A stretch of DNA of 64,000 nt from Moraxellaceae bacterium (GTDB taxonomy: Bacteria > Pseudomonadota > Gammaproteobacteria > Pseudomonadales > Moraxellaceae), in contig JAJFBF010000016.1 of the NCBI GenBank assembly GCA_020697295.1, positions 1 to 64,000 on the forward strand, written 5' to 3'. A program made the position numbers and the translations under genes. The notes under the pieces were generated by a model. The model saw nothing but the letters and a program-made list of their open reading frames with translations, ran no database searches and was not told the DNA's origin. Shown in pieces: positions 49,820-62,936 of the stretch (position 1 is the first letter of the stretch; every line of letters begins with the position of its first letter).

Positions 49820-51464
49820 AGACACGCTCCTTGAAGGCTTCGATTCCGATGCGGCGGTAGGCGGCGAGGAAGGCCTCGCCGGGCTGCCGCAGGTCGAGAT
49901 AGGTGTTGATGATTTCCTCGATCACGTCGGCCATTTCCTCGGCGGCAAACGAGGGGCCGAGGATGTCGCCGATGGCGGCGTCGTGGCCGGCGGCGCCGCC
50001 CAGGGTGACCTGGTAGAACTCCTCGCCGCGCTTGTCCACGCCCAGGATGCCGATATGACCCACATGGTGGTGGCCGCAGGCGTTCATGCAACCGGAGATG
50101 TTGAGGTCGAGCTCGCCGATGTCGTAGACGCGGTCGAGGTCGTCGAAGCGGCGCTGGATGGCCTCGGCGATGGGAATCGACTTGGCGTTGGCCAGCGAGC
50201 AGTAGTCGCCGCCCGGGCAGGCGATGATGTTGGTCAGGTAGCCGATGTTGGCGGTGTCGAAGCCGAGCGCGCGCAGCTCGCCCCAGAGCGCGAACAGCTC
50301 GTCCTGGCGGACGTCGGCCAGCACGATGTTCTGTTCGTGGGTGGTGCGCAGCTCGCCGAAGCTGTAGTGGTCGGCGAGGTCGGCGATGGCCTCCATCTGC
50401 GCGTCGGTGACGTCGCCCGGGGCGATGCCGGTCTTCTTCAGCGACAGCGTGACGATGCGGTAGCCGGGCACCTTGTGCGCATGGGTGTTGCGCTGGACCC
50501 AGTTGGCGAAGGCGGCGTTGTCGGCCTTCGCCTGCGCATAGGCGGCGGGCTCGTCGGCCAGGGGAGCGTAGGCGGGGGCGGTGAAGAAGCCGGCCAGGCG
50601 CTGGAATTCGGCGGCCGGCACGGTGAGCGGGCCATCCTTCAGGTGCGCCCACTCGGCCTCGACCTTTTCCGCGAACACGGCCGGGGTCAGGGCCTTCACC
50701 AGGATCTTGATGCGCGCCTTGTATTTGTTGTCGCGGCGACCATGCAGGTTGTACACGCGCAGCACGGCCTCGAGGTAGGAGAGCAGGTGCTCGCGCGGCA
50801 GGAAGTCGCGGATGATGCTGCCGACCATGGGCGTGCGGCCCAGGCCGCCGCCCACGAGGATGCGGTAGCCGGTTTCGCCGGCGGCGTCCTGCACGATGTA
50901 CACGCCGATGTCGTGCACGGCGGTCGCGGCGCGGTCGATGTCCGGGTGCGCGTTCACGGCGATCTTGAACTTGCGCGGCAGGAAGGCGAACTCGGGGTGG
51001 AAGGTCGACCACTGGCGGATGAGCTCGCAGGTGGGCCGGGGATCCTCGAGCTCGCCCGCGACGACGCCCGCGAACTGGTCGGTGGTGGTGTTGCGGATGC
51101 AGTTGCCGGAGGTCTGGATGGCGTGCATCTGCACGCAGGCGAGGTCGGCCAGGATTTCCGGCACGTCCTTCAGCTCCGGCCAGTTGAGCTGCAGGTTCTG
51201 GCGGGTCGACACATGGGCGTAGCCGCGATCGTAGGCGCGAGTGATCTGCGCCAGCATGCGCAGTTGCCGGCTCTCGAGCATGCCGTAGGGAATGGCGATG
51301 CGCAGCATGGGCGCGAAGCGCTGGATATACAGGCCGTTCTGCAGACGCAGGGGGCGGAACTCGTCTTCGCTGAGCTCGCCGGCGAGGTAGCGCCGGGTCT
51401 GGTCGCGGAACTGGGCGACTCGTTCGTCGACGATGCGCTGGTCGTAGGCGTCGTAGCGGTACAT
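49803..51464 (-). CDS. cysI: Sulfite reductase hemoprotein (CysI type)
   Basis: CysI reduces sulfite to sulfide with a siroheme-[4Fe-4S] centre. The 553 residues show the repeat-type NiR/SiR ferredoxin-like halves, STRQNLQLNW, and the cluster/siroheme cysteines Cys416-x5-Cys422 (CPGGDYC) and Cys459-x3-Cys463 (GCMNACGHHH). The start is ATG 51464 (MYRYDAYDQR); the longer open frame is not conserved. With cysH (APS reductase) it completes the reductive sulfate pathway. No flavoprotein partner (CysJ) is adjacent, as in Pseudomonas. Confidence 0.94.
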   Translation of the reverse strand: MYRYDAYDQRIVDERVAQFRDQTRRYLAGELSEDEFRPLRLQNGLYIQRFAPMLRIAIPYGMLESRQLRMLAQITRAYDRGYAHVSTRQNLQLNWPELKDVPEILADLACVQMHAIQTSGNCIRNTTTDQFAGVVAGELEDPRPTCELIRQWSTFHPEFAFLPRKFKIAVNAHPDIDRAATAVHDIGVYIVQDAAGETGYRILVGGGLGRTPMVGSIIRDFLPREHLLSYLEAVLRVYNLHGRRDNKYKARIKILVKALTPAVFAEKVEAEWAHLKDGPLTVPAAEFQRLAGFFTAPAYAPLADEPAAYAQAKADNAAFANWVQRNTHAHKVPGYRIVTLSLKKTGIAPGDVTDAQMEAIADLADHYSFGELRTTHEQNIVLADVRQDELFALWGELRALGFDTANIGYLTNIIACPGGDYCSLANAKSIPIAEAIQRRFDDLDRVYDIGELDLNISGCMNACGHHHVGHIGILGVDKRGEEFYQVTLGGAAGHDAAIGDILGPSFAAEEMADVIEEIINTYLDLRQPGEAFLAAYRRIGIEAFKERVYAEAH

Positions 51465-51778
51465 GGGCGGATTGATCCTGCAGGCACGGTTTTTCGAGGG
51501 TGCAAAGGATAGCAACGGCTTCTTAATAAGCCTAAATCCTTTTTTCGAATTGCTTTAGTCAGGAGGGCTTATAACGGGGGGTTGTGATGACGGCGGCCGT
51601 CGACCTGATGGGGAAGAAGGGGAGCGGAAAGGGCGGGGTGACCGGACGGTGCTGGCCTACAGATTGTCGAACAAATGACAAAACACTGGCAGGGGCCGGG
51701 GGCTGTTGCTAGCATGCCCGCTTTGCCGCCTTCTGGCAGCAGCTTTGTTTTCTTCAGACAAGGGAATGTAGTCTGGCC
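51465..51778. promoter_or_regulatory. Divergent cysI / GntR regulator region
   Basis: 314 bases without a credible gene. On the cysI side an AT-rich block (51510-51570) contains a TATTAA -10-like hexamer with a poor -35, which suits an activator-dependent promoter such as a CysB target (inference). On the regulator side CAGAC (51755-51759) and GTCTG (51771-51775) form an inverted repeat just before the ATG that could be an autoregulatory site. Confidence 0.4.
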
Positions 51779-52474
51779 ATGAGTTTTCGTGCATCCGAAA
51801 GCCTTTCCGAGCAGATCGCGCAACACCTCGCCCAGCAGATCATCACGGGTGACCTGGTGGAGGGCGAGCGCATCCAGGAATTGCGCATCGCCAAGGAGCT
51901 GAACGTCAGCCGTGGCTCGGTGCGCGAGGCCCTGCTCATCCTCGCCCGTCGCCGTCTCATCGAGATCTATCCGCGCCGGGGCGCCGTGGTCGCCGAGATG
52001 TCGGTGACCCAGGTCCGGGGCCTCTACGAGGTCGTTGGCATGCTCCTCCAGCAGGTGGTGCGCAAGGCCGCCCAGGGCTGGCGCCAGCCGGACATGGAGG
52101 GCCTGGTGGCGCATGTGCATCGCCTGCAGTCGCATGTCGGGGCGCATGACCTCGAGGCCTTCTTCGAGGCCACCTTCGACCTGTTCCGCCAGGTCCAGGG
52201 CTTTGCCGGCAATCCCTATATGGAAGAAATCCTCGAGGACCTGCAGCCCGCGGTCCGGCGCAGCTATTACCTGGCCCTGCACACCAGCCGGCGCGAGATG
52301 GAGGAGTCCTTTTCCTTCCTCAAGGGCATGACCGACAGCATCCTCCTGCGCAAGGGCGACCAGGCCGCCTCACTGGTGGACGAGTTCTGCCAGCACCAGT
52401 GCCATCTCGTGCTGGACTCGCTCATGCGCGTCAAGCAGATCGAGGCGGCCTGGGCGCAGCGCCATCGCCGCTGA
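51779..52474 (+). CDS. GntR-family transcriptional regulator with FCD-type C-terminus (1)
   Basis: The 231-residue regulator has an N-terminal winged HTH (SEQIAQHLAQQIITGDLVEGERI, then LNVSRGSVREALLILARRRLIEI and the wing YPRRGAVVAE). A helical C-terminal ligand domain of the FadR/FCD type follows. The effector is unknown. It is 48 bases upstream of a second GntR gene on the same strand, and the two differ clearly, so they are not a recent duplication. No close Shine-Dalgarno was seen. Confidence 0.85.
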   Translation: MSFRASESLSEQIAQHLAQQIITGDLVEGERIQELRIAKELNVSRGSVREALLILARRRLIEIYPRRGAVVAEMSVTQVRGLYEVVGMLLQQVVRKAAQGWRQPDMEGLVAHVHRLQSHVGAHDLEAFFEATFDLFRQVQGFAGNPYMEEILEDLQPAVRRSYYLALHTSRREMEESFSFLKGMTDSILLRKGDQAASLVDEFCQHQCHLVLDSLMRVKQIEAAWAQRHRR

Positions 52475-52487
52475 TCGTGTACGCTAC

Positions 52488-52498
52488 TGGTCTGACCA
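52488..52498. promoter_or_regulatory. Predicted GntR/FadR-type operator TGGTCTGACCA
   Basis: A perfect 11-bp palindrome TGGTC-T-GACCA lies 25 bases before the second GntR gene. It fits the TGGT-N3-ACCA consensus of FadR-subfamily regulators such as PdhR and LldR, so autoregulation by one of the two adjacent regulators is likely. Prediction only. Confidence 0.65.
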
Positions 52499-52522
52499 AT
52501 TTTCCAGAGTCCCGGGCCTGAC

Positions 52523-53272
52523 ATGAAGCGCAAGCAAAAGACACTGGGCGAGCAGCTCTACGACGAACTCAGCCGGGACATCATCCAGGGCCGTATCGCC
52601 CCGGGCGACAACCTGCTGGCCGAGCGCAAGCTGGCCGAGAGTCGCGGCCTCAACCGGGGCGCCGTGCGCGAGGCCATGAAGCGCCTGGCGCAGATGCGGC
52701 TGATCCGCACCGTCCATGGCGGCGGCAACAAGGTCGAGGAGTGGCAGGAGGTCGCCGGCCTGGAGCTGCTGCCGGAGCTACTGGTGGGGGATAGCGGCCT
52801 GCCGGACTTCACCATGCTGCGCGGCCTGCTCGAGATGCGCGCCAGCCTGGCCGTGGACGCCGCCCGCCTGGGCGCACAGCGCGCCACGCCGGAGCAGGTG
52901 CAGGCGCTCGAGGAGGTGGTGGAAGCCATGCGCCGGCGCCGGAATGACGCCGAATCCCTGCAGGCGGAGGTGCAGCGCTTCTGGGCCTTGCTGGTCCGGG
53001 CTGCCGGTAATCCGGTCTATGTCATGGCCTTCAATTCGCTGGACCTGTGCTGGCAGCGCTACGGCGCCCACTTGCGGCACCTGCTCTCCGACGAGCTCAA
53101 GGCCGTGGCGGAATACCAGGCCATCGTGCGCGCCTGCCAGCGCCATGACCCCGAGCTGGCCGCGAAGCACGCCCGCCAGCTGGTGCAGGTGGCGGCCAAC
53201 CAGATCGAGAAAATGGCAGCGATCCACCTGCAGCGGCAAGCCGTCAACAATGGCGACCTGTTTGCGTTCTGA
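52523..53272 (+). CDS. GntR-family transcriptional regulator of the FadR type (2)
   Basis: The 249-residue regulator has the HTH in ERKLAESRGLNRGAVREAMKRL with wing RTVHGGGNKV, and a helical FCD/FadR-like C-terminal domain (ASLAVDAARLGAQ to the end). A GntR gene also sits just upstream of smc in P. aeruginosa, as I recall. The putative operator directly upstream suggests it binds its own promoter. Ligand unknown; FadR relatives bind acyl-CoA or small carboxylates. Confidence 0.87.
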   Translation: MKRKQKTLGEQLYDELSRDIIQGRIAPGDNLLAERKLAESRGLNRGAVREAMKRLAQMRLIRTVHGGGNKVEEWQEVAGLELLPELLVGDSGLPDFTMLRGLLEMRASLAVDAARLGAQRATPEQVQALEEVVEAMRRRRNDAESLQAEVQRFWALLVRAAGNPVYVMAFNSLDLCWQRYGAHLRHLLSDELKAVAEYQAIVRACQRHDPELAAKHARQLVQVAANQIEKMAAIHLQRQAVNNGDLFAF

Positions 53273-53391
53273 CCAGGCCGGTTACCGCCCCGTGTCGAGG
53301 CCGGCCAGATGTAGCGGGGTTGTCCACTGAAGTCGTGGAGGCCTCCCGGGGTTTTGGATACACTCGGCCGCAGTATTTGCCGGGCTCATGG

Positions 53392-53421
53392 CGCATCACA
53401 AAAAGCCTAAAGAATGATGCG
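53392..53421. promoter_or_regulatory. Inverted repeat upstream of smc
   Basis: CGCATCA (53392-53398) and TGATGCG (53415-53421) form an inverted repeat with a 16-base spacer in the AT-rich smc leader region, about 70 bases before the start. It could be an operator or a weak stem; no promoter pair could be placed with confidence. Confidence 0.3.
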
Positions 53422-53491
53422 TAAATAATTGTTTTAAATAATTTTACTATTGGTACTACCACTCTGCCGGAGTGGGGGCCTCAGGACTGAC

Positions 53492-56400
53492 ATGCGACTG
53501 AAGAGCATCAAGCTGGTGGGTTTCAAATCCTTCGTGGATCCCACGGTAGCGCACTTCCCCACGAACCTCTCCGCCGTGGTCGGCCCCAACGGCTGCGGCA
53601 AGTCGAACATCATCGACGCCGTGCGCTGGGTCATGGGTGAATCGTCTGCCAAGAACCTGCGCGGCGAGAACATGACCGACGTCATCTTCAACGGCTCCAC
53701 GGCACGCAAGCCGGTGGGCCAGGCCTCCATCGAGCTGGTCTTCGACAACTCCGACGCCACCCTGGGCGGGGAGTATGCCGAGTTTGCCGAAATCTCCATC
53801 AAGCGCCTGGTGACCCGCGAGGCCAAGTCGGACTACTTCCTGAACGGCGTGCGCTGCCGGCGCAAGGACATCACCGACATCTTCCTGGGTACCGGTCTCG
53901 GGCCGCGCTCCTACGCCATCATCGAGCAGGGCATGATCTCGCGCCTGATCGAGGCCAAGCCGGAAGAGCTGCGCGTGTATATCGAGGAAGCGGCGGGCAT
54001 CTCCAAGTACAAGGAGCGCCGCCGCGAAACCGAAACCCGCATGCGCCACACGCGCGAGAACCTGGACCGCCTGAGCGATATCCGGGATGAGCTGGAGAAG
54101 CAGCTGGCGCATCTGCAGCGGCAGGCCCAGTCCGCCGAAAAGTACAAGGAATACAAGGAAGAAGAGCGACTTCTCAAAGCGCAATTGCATGCCATTCGCT
54201 GGCAGGTGCTGAACACCCAGGTGGGCCAGCGCGAGACCCTGATCCGCGAGCTGGAGATCCGCCTGGAGGCGGTGATCGCCGAGCAGCGCGCCGCCGACGC
54301 CGCCCTCGAGAAGCAGCGCGAAGGGCAGATCGAGCTTTCCGACAAGTTCGCCGAGGTGCAGAGCCGCTTCTACCGCATCGGCAACGAGATTTCCCGCATC
54401 GAGCAGAGCATGGGGCACCAGCGCGAGCGCCTGTCGCAGCTCAAGAACGACCTGGCCCAGGCCGAGCGCAGCCAGCAGCAGACCGGTGAGCACCTGCAGC
54501 TCGACGAGGCGCAACTGGAGGATGTGCGGGCCCAGATGCTGACGCTGGAGCCGGAGCTGGCCATGCTGCAGGCGCAGTCCGACGAGCTGGCCTCGGGACT
54601 GGCCACGGCCGAGGAGCGCATGCAGCGCTGGCAGGCGGAATGGGAGCAGTTCAACCAGGGCGCGGCCACGGCCCGCCAGCAGGCGGAAGTCGAGCAGTCA
54701 CGGATCCAGCACCTGGAGCAGGCCGTGCAGCGTTCGCGCGAGCGTGTCGAGCGCCTGGAAGCGGAACGCAAGAGCCTGGTTGCCGGCCCCCTGGCCGATG
54801 AAGTCGCGGTGCTCAACGAGCAGATTTCCGAAGTCGAGCTGGAGCTGGAGGCGGCGCAGGAGAAGTCCGATGCCACCGCGGCCGGTATTTCCTCGCAGCG
54901 CGACCGCAACAACCAGCTGCATAACGAATGCGATGGCCTCAAGTCCCGCCAGCAGGCGCTCAAGGGCCGCGAGGCTTCGCTGTTTGCCCTGCAGCAGGCG
55001 GCGCTGGGGCAGACCGGCGGCGTGCTCGCCTGGCTGGAAGGGCAGGGGCTGAGTGACCAGCCGCGCCTGGCGGACAAGCTGCAGGTGCATGATGGCTGGG
55101 AACGGGCGGTGGAGACCGTGCTGGGCCCCCACCTCCAGGCCGTGTGCGTGGAATCCCTCGACGCCATCAGCAGCAAGATGGCCGGACTGGGCAAAGGCAG
55201 CGTGACGCTGCTGGAGGCGCGCGCCGTCACATCGGCCACCGACCTCACCGGCACGCCGCTGGCCAGCTATGTACACAGCCTGGAAGCCTCCAGCCTGCTC
55301 GCCGGGGTCTATGCCTGCGCCGAGCTGGCCGATGCCATGGAGTTGCGCGAACACCTGAAGCCGCATGAGTCGGTGGTGACCCGCGACGGCATCTGGCTGG
55401 GGCCGAACTGGCTGCGCGTGATCCGCGAGGACGATGCCGAGTCCGGCGTGCTGGCGCGCAAGCAGGAACTGGCGCGGGTGGTGGCGGAGCTGGACGAGAT
55501 AGAAGCCATCCTGGGTGAACGCCAGGAAGAGCTGGACTCCGGTCGCGAGGGCCTGCGGGCGCTCGAGTTGCAACGCGAGGACGTACAGCGCGAGCTGTCG
55601 CAGCTCAATCGCCGCCGCGGTGACGTGCAGGCCCAGCTAGGCGCCAAGCAGGTCCGCCTGGAGCAGTTCAATGCCCGCTCCAGCCGTATCGAGAAGGAAA
55701 TGGAAGACGTGCAGGCGCAGCAGCGCCTGGACCAGGAGCAGGTTTCCGAAGCCCGCCTGGTGCTCGAGGAAGCCCTGGAAGTGATGGGCCGCGATGCCGC
55801 CCGCCGCGACGAATTGCTGCGCGAGCGCGACCTGGCCCGCGAAGCCCTCGACCAGGCGCGCCAGAAGACCCGTGCCGATCGCGACGCCGCCCACCAGGTG
55901 GCGTTGACCATGCAGGCCCTGCGCACCCGGGAAACCTCGCTGGCGCAGAGCATCAGCCGCCTGCAGGAGCAGCTGGCGCAATTCATCGAGCGCCGCGAGA
56001 CGTTGCAGGAAAGCCTGCTCGAGCTCGAGAACCCGGGTGGCGAATACCAGCTGCAGCTGGAGGAGCTCCTGGGTCAGCGTGTCGCTGTCGAAACCGAGCT
56101 CGCCGATGTGCGACGTGACCTCGAGGCCGTGCAGCACGAGTTCCGCGAGCACGAGCGCAAGCGCCAGCAGGCCGAGCAGCAGGCGCAGCAGGTGCGCGAC
56201 ATGCTGCAGACCCAGCGCATGGAATGGCAGAACGCGATGTCTCGCCGCGAGTCGCTCAAGGAGCAGTTGCTGGAGGCCCAGTTCGATCTGGAGACCGTGC
56301 TCGCCAATCTGCCGGAAGACGCCAGCGAAGGTCCGTGGCAGGAGGATCTGGAGAAGGTCACGGCGCGCATTACCCGACTGGGGCCCATCAACCTCGCCGC

Positions 56401-56992
56401 CATCGACGAATACCAGGCGCAGTCCGAGCGCAAGAACTACCTGGATGCCCAGGACGCCGACCTGCGCGAGGCGCTGGAGACCCTGGAAAACGCCATCCGC
56501 AAGATCGACCGCGAGACCCGCACGCTCTTCAAGGACACCTTCGATCGTGTCAACAAGGGCCTGCAGGAGCTCTTCCCCAAGGTCTTTGGCGGCGGCCATG
56601 CCTACCTGGAGCTGACCGGCGAGGATCTGCTCGAGGCCGGCGTCGCCATCATGGCGCGCCCGCCCGGCAAGCGGAACTCGACCATCCACCTGCTTTCGGG
56701 CGGGGAAAAGGCACTGACCGCGCTGGCGCTGGTGTTCTCGATCTTCGCGCTCAACCCGGCGCCGTTCTGCATGCTCGACGAAGTCGACGCGCCGCTCGAC
56801 GACGCCAATGTCGGCCGCTATGCGCGCCTGGTCGAGGAAATGTCGGAGCGCGTGCAGTTCATCTATATCACCCACAACAAGCTGGCCATGGAAATGGCGC
56901 ACCAGTTGATGGGTGTGACCATGCACGAGCCGGGCGTTTCGCGCCTGGTCTCGGTGAATGTGGAGGAGGCCGCCGCGCTGGCGGCCGTGTAA
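53492..56992 (+). CDS. smc: Chromosome segregation protein SMC
   Basis: SMC is the condensin ATPase that organises chromosomes with ScpA/ScpB. The 1166 residues show the split ABC head: Walker A GPNGCGKS at 31-38, then a long coiled coil (about 160-500), a hinge (about 505-650, around EGQGLSDQPRLADKLQV), a second coiled coil, signature LSGGEKALTALAL (about 1067) and Walker B FCMLDEVDAPLDDANV. The ATG at 53492 gives MRLKSIKLVGFKSF, the family's start. Only 12 bases lie before zipA, forming an smc-zipA-ligA cluster. Confidence 0.97.
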   Translation: MRLKSIKLVGFKSFVDPTVAHFPTNLSAVVGPNGCGKSNIIDAVRWVMGESSAKNLRGENMTDVIFNGSTARKPVGQASIELVFDNSDATLGGEYAEFAEISIKRLVTREAKSDYFLNGVRCRRKDITDIFLGTGLGPRSYAIIEQGMISRLIEAKPEELRVYIEEAAGISKYKERRRETETRMRHTRENLDRLSDIRDELEKQLAHLQRQAQSAEKYKEYKEEERLLKAQLHAIRWQVLNTQVGQRETLIRELEIRLEAVIAEQRAADAALEKQREGQIELSDKFAEVQSRFYRIGNEISRIEQSMGHQRERLSQLKNDLAQAERSQQQTGEHLQLDEAQLEDVRAQMLTLEPELAMLQAQSDELASGLATAEERMQRWQAEWEQFNQGAATARQQAEVEQSRIQHLEQAVQRSRERVERLEAERKSLVAGPLADEVAVLNEQISEVELELEAAQEKSDATAAGISSQRDRNNQLHNECDGLKSRQQALKGREASLFALQQAALGQTGGVLAWLEGQGLSDQPRLADKLQVHDGWERAVETVLGPHLQAVCVESLDAISSKMAGLGKGSVTLLEARAVTSATDLTGTPLASYVHSLEASSLLAGVYACAELADAMELREHLKPHESVVTRDGIWLGPNWLRVIREDDAESGVLARKQELARVVAELDEIEAILGERQEELDSGREGLRALELQREDVQRELSQLNRRRGDVQAQLGAKQVRLEQFNARSSRIEKEMEDVQAQQRLDQEQVSEARLVLEEALEVMGRDAARRDELLRERDLAREALDQARQKTRADRDAAHQVALTMQALRTRETSLAQSISRLQEQLAQFIERRETLQESLLELENPGGEYQLQLEELLGQRVAVETELADVRRDLEAVQHEFREHERKRQQAEQQAQQVRDMLQTQRMEWQNAMSRRESLKEQLLEAQFDLETVLANLPEDASEGPWQEDLEKVTARITRLGPINLAAIDEYQAQSERKNYLDAQDADLREALETLENAIRKIDRETRTLFKDTFDRVNKGLQELFPKVFGGGHAYLELTGEDLLEAGVAIMARPPGKRNSTIHLLSGGEKALTALALVFSIFALNPAPFCMLDEVDAPLDDANVGRYARLVEEMSERVQFIYITHNKLAMEMAHQLMGVTMHEPGVSRLVSVNVEEAAALAAV

Positions 56993-57004
56993 GCGGGCAC
57001 CGTC

Positions 57005-60476
<3,472 letters not shown>

Positions 60477-60484
60477 CGAGCATC

Positions 60485-60919
60485 ATGGATCAGGAGTCGA
60501 TTGTTTACGGCGTGGTGCGCGATGCGGCCTTTGGCACGCAGATGGAGCGGCGCGTGCGCCGGGCCCATAACCAGGGCATCGTCGAGTTGTTGCCGGACGC
60601 CGATGGCTGGCCCTTCTGCCGCGAGATGTTCGGCATTTCCGGTTTTGACGAGACCGCCGGCACCTACCAGACGCAGGTCATTCACTTCGGGGCGAGCTAC
60701 CGTGCCATCGAGTACGAGTGGGAACTCTGGATGAAAAAGTTCGAGCAACTGCTGATGCAGATGTACTGGGTCAGCGCCAAGGTTCATCTCGAGACTGAAG
60801 TCTCAGGCCTGCATACCTTTATCTGGGAGGCCGTGGGCGGCTCGCATGCGCCGGGCGATGCCCTGCAGGTGCGCTGCGAGTGGGAGCGGGAAGGCGGATT
60901 TGCCCTGCGCCAACCCTGA
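60485..60919 (+). CDS. Conserved hypothetical protein downstream of ligA
   Basis: The 144-residue protein (MDQESIVYGVVRDAAFG start) has no signal peptide or membrane segment. It contains the aromatic-rich stretch YEWELWMKKFEQLLMQMYW, which looks like an amphipathic helix, and a compact acidic/aromatic C-terminus. A gene of this kind follows ligA in P. aeruginosa, as I recall, but I know of no function. It starts 8 bases after ligA, so it is probably in the same transcript. The open frame extends to 60362, but the upstream part is antisense-like and not conserved. Confidence 0.8.
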   Translation: MDQESIVYGVVRDAAFGTQMERRVRRAHNQGIVELLPDADGWPFCREMFGISGFDETAGTYQTQVIHFGASYRAIEYEWELWMKKFEQLLMQMYWVSAKVHLETEVSGLHTFIWEAVGGSHAPGDALQVRCEWEREGGFALRQP

Positions 60920-60944
60920 AGCGGGTGGCAGCCGGGACAGGCGC

Positions 60945-62912
60945 TCAGCAACCGGCGACTTTGCCCCGGCGCAGTTCTCGCGCCCAGAACCGCATCGGAT
61001 GCAGCGACTCCAGCACCGCGGCCGATACCGGCGCGGGCTCGCCGTTGAGTTCGGCGGCCAGGATTTCCGCCACCAGCGCCGCCTGACTGAAGCCCTTGGA
61101 GCCATGCCCGATATTGACGTAAAGCCCTGGTAGCACGGGCAAGTCCGGGTAAGCCATCACCTTGCCGTCGCGCAGGCCGGCATAACTGTCCATGAATATT
61201 CCGCGCTCCGCCACGGGGCCGGCCATCGGCAGGTAGTCGGGGGTCTGGCAACGCAGCGCGGCGCGTCCCGTCCAGGTGGTTTCCCCGGGCAGCGAGGCGG
61301 CGATCCGGGGCAGGGCGGCCGCAAGCTGGGCGCGGTTGGCGGCATGGTCTTCGAGATGAACGCTGGTGTCGCTGCTGCCGGGCTGGAAGGTGGCCCCCAG
61401 GCAGTGCCCCCTTCCGGGCAGCGCCGGACTGATGTAGCCCTCTTCACAGACCACGGTGCGCAAGCCCGCCGACAGGGACGAGGCCGGCGCCAGCGACACC
61501 TGGCCCCGGACTGTGTTGACGGGCAGCGTCGCCAGGACAGGAAATTGCCGGGCCGCGCCTGCGGTCGCCACGATCACGACGGCGCTTTCCTGCAGTATTT
61601 CACCTTGCGCATCCAGCAGGCGCCAACAGCCGTCGCCGCGCTCGATCCGGTGCACGGGCGTCTGCTCGCGCAGGTTAATGCCGGGATACGCCAGCAACTG
61701 CCGACAATGGCGCTCCGCCTCCAGCCAGCCCGCGCCGGCATGGAACAGCGCTGTCCGGTCGATCTCGACTCCGGCCAGGGTCGAGGCCTCCGCGGCGCTG
61801 ACCACGCGTGCCAGTTCCGGTGGCCAGCAGGCCTCGTCGGGAATTGTGGTGGAGTCCGGCTCGTTGCGCGCGGCAAGTTGCAGGATGCCGCAGGGGTGCC
61901 AGGGTGAATCTTCCCTTGGCAGCCCTGCGAGTTCGCGCAAGGCGAAGAGCCAGGCCTGTTGCGGAAAGTGGTCGAGGGCCTTTCCGCGAGCCGCCAGGCG
62001 GCCATAGACCACCGCTGCCGGATTGCCGGAGCCAGCGCCGGCCACGCGTTCCGCTTCCAGAACCGTCACACGCCAGCCACGCAGGGCAAGGCGATGGGCT
62101 GTCTGGGCGCCCGCGATGCCGGCGCCGATGACGCAGGCCTCGCGCGCTGGCGCAGGGAAAGAGGGCCTTTGCAGCCAGGGGCGCGGGTGCCGGGGGGGCG
62201 CGCCTGTGGCCGTAAAGTGGCCGCGCAGCATGTCGCGCTTGTTGCTGAATCCTGGCACCTTTTCCACGGCGAAGCCGGCGGCGACGAGGCCATGGCGAAC
62301 CTGTCCGGCCGCAGTGTAAGTGGCAAAAGTGGTGCCGGCGGTGCTGCACTCGGCCATGCCGCGATAGAGCGCCTCGTTCCACATGCCGGGATTGCGTGCG
62401 GGCGCGAAGCCATCGAGAAACCAGGCATCGACGCGCGCACAAAGGCGCGGCAGGCAATCGGCCACGTCTCCGAAGCAAAGCGTCAGCGTGACGCGCCAGG
62501 CCGGGAAGCAGATGCGGTGAAAGCCGGCGACCAGGGGCGGGTATTGCCGCTGCAGCTCGCGCGCGAGCTCGGCCAACTCCGGCCAGCAGGCCTGGGCGCG
62601 GGCGAGGTCATCGAGGGCGATCGGGTGTTTTTCAATGCTGGTGTAATGCAGCCAGCCGGTGGCGCCGCTGCGCCGCCACAGGTCGACAGTGGCCAGGCAA
62701 TTGCGTCCGGTGCCAAAGCCGGTCTCGACCAGGGTGAAATTGTCAGCGGCGCCAGTGCGGGCAAAGCGCGCTGCCAGCGCGTTCTGCTGCAGGAAGACAT
62801 GCGTGGTCTCTGCCAGCCCGCCGGCGCGCGAAAAATACACGTCCCCGAATTCGCGGGCGAAGGGAATGCCCTGCGACCAGTCGAGGCTGGCGGGACGCAG
62901 GGTGTCAGTCAT
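60945..62912 (-). CDS. mnmC: Bifunctional tRNA 5-methylaminomethyl-2-thiouridine synthesis protein MnmC
   Basis: MnmC completes the mnm5s2U34 modification in tRNAs: its FAD domain removes the carboxymethyl group and its SAM domain methylates the amine. The 655 residues show the methyltransferase half first (LVETGFGTGRNCLATVDLW and the WFLDGFAPARNPGMW motif) and the DAO-like oxidoreductase half from about 260 (ACVIGAGIAGAQTAHRLALRGW). The order of domains and length match E. coli MnmC. The start at 62912 (MTDTLRPASLDWSQG) fits the family. Confidence 0.95.
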   Translation of the reverse strand: MTDTLRPASLDWSQGIPFAREFGDVYFSRAGGLAETTHVFLQQNALAARFARTGAADNFTLVETGFGTGRNCLATVDLWRRSGATGWLHYTSIEKHPIALDDLARAQACWPELAELARELQRQYPPLVAGFHRICFPAWRVTLTLCFGDVADCLPRLCARVDAWFLDGFAPARNPGMWNEALYRGMAECSTAGTTFATYTAAGQVRHGLVAAGFAVEKVPGFSNKRDMLRGHFTATGAPPRHPRPWLQRPSFPAPAREACVIGAGIAGAQTAHRLALRGWRVTVLEAERVAGAGSGNPAAVVYGRLAARGKALDHFPQQAWLFALRELAGLPREDSPWHPCGILQLAARNEPDSTTIPDEACWPPELARVVSAAEASTLAGVEIDRTALFHAGAGWLEAERHCRQLLAYPGINLREQTPVHRIERGDGCWRLLDAQGEILQESAVVIVATAGAARQFPVLATLPVNTVRGQVSLAPASSLSAGLRTVVCEEGYISPALPGRGHCLGATFQPGSSDTSVHLEDHAANRAQLAAALPRIAASLPGETTWTGRAALRCQTPDYLPMAGPVAERGIFMDSYAGLRDGKVMAYPDLPVLPGLYVNIGHGSKGFSQAALVAEILAAELNGEPAPVSAAVLESLHPMRFWARELRRGKVAGC

Positions 62913-62936
62913 GGCAGTCGGCGCGGGAGGCCGGCC

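Noticed and set aside
51779-53272. The two GntR genes as a recent tandem duplication
   Set aside because: Their HTH and C-terminal sequences differ too much; only the family fold is shared.
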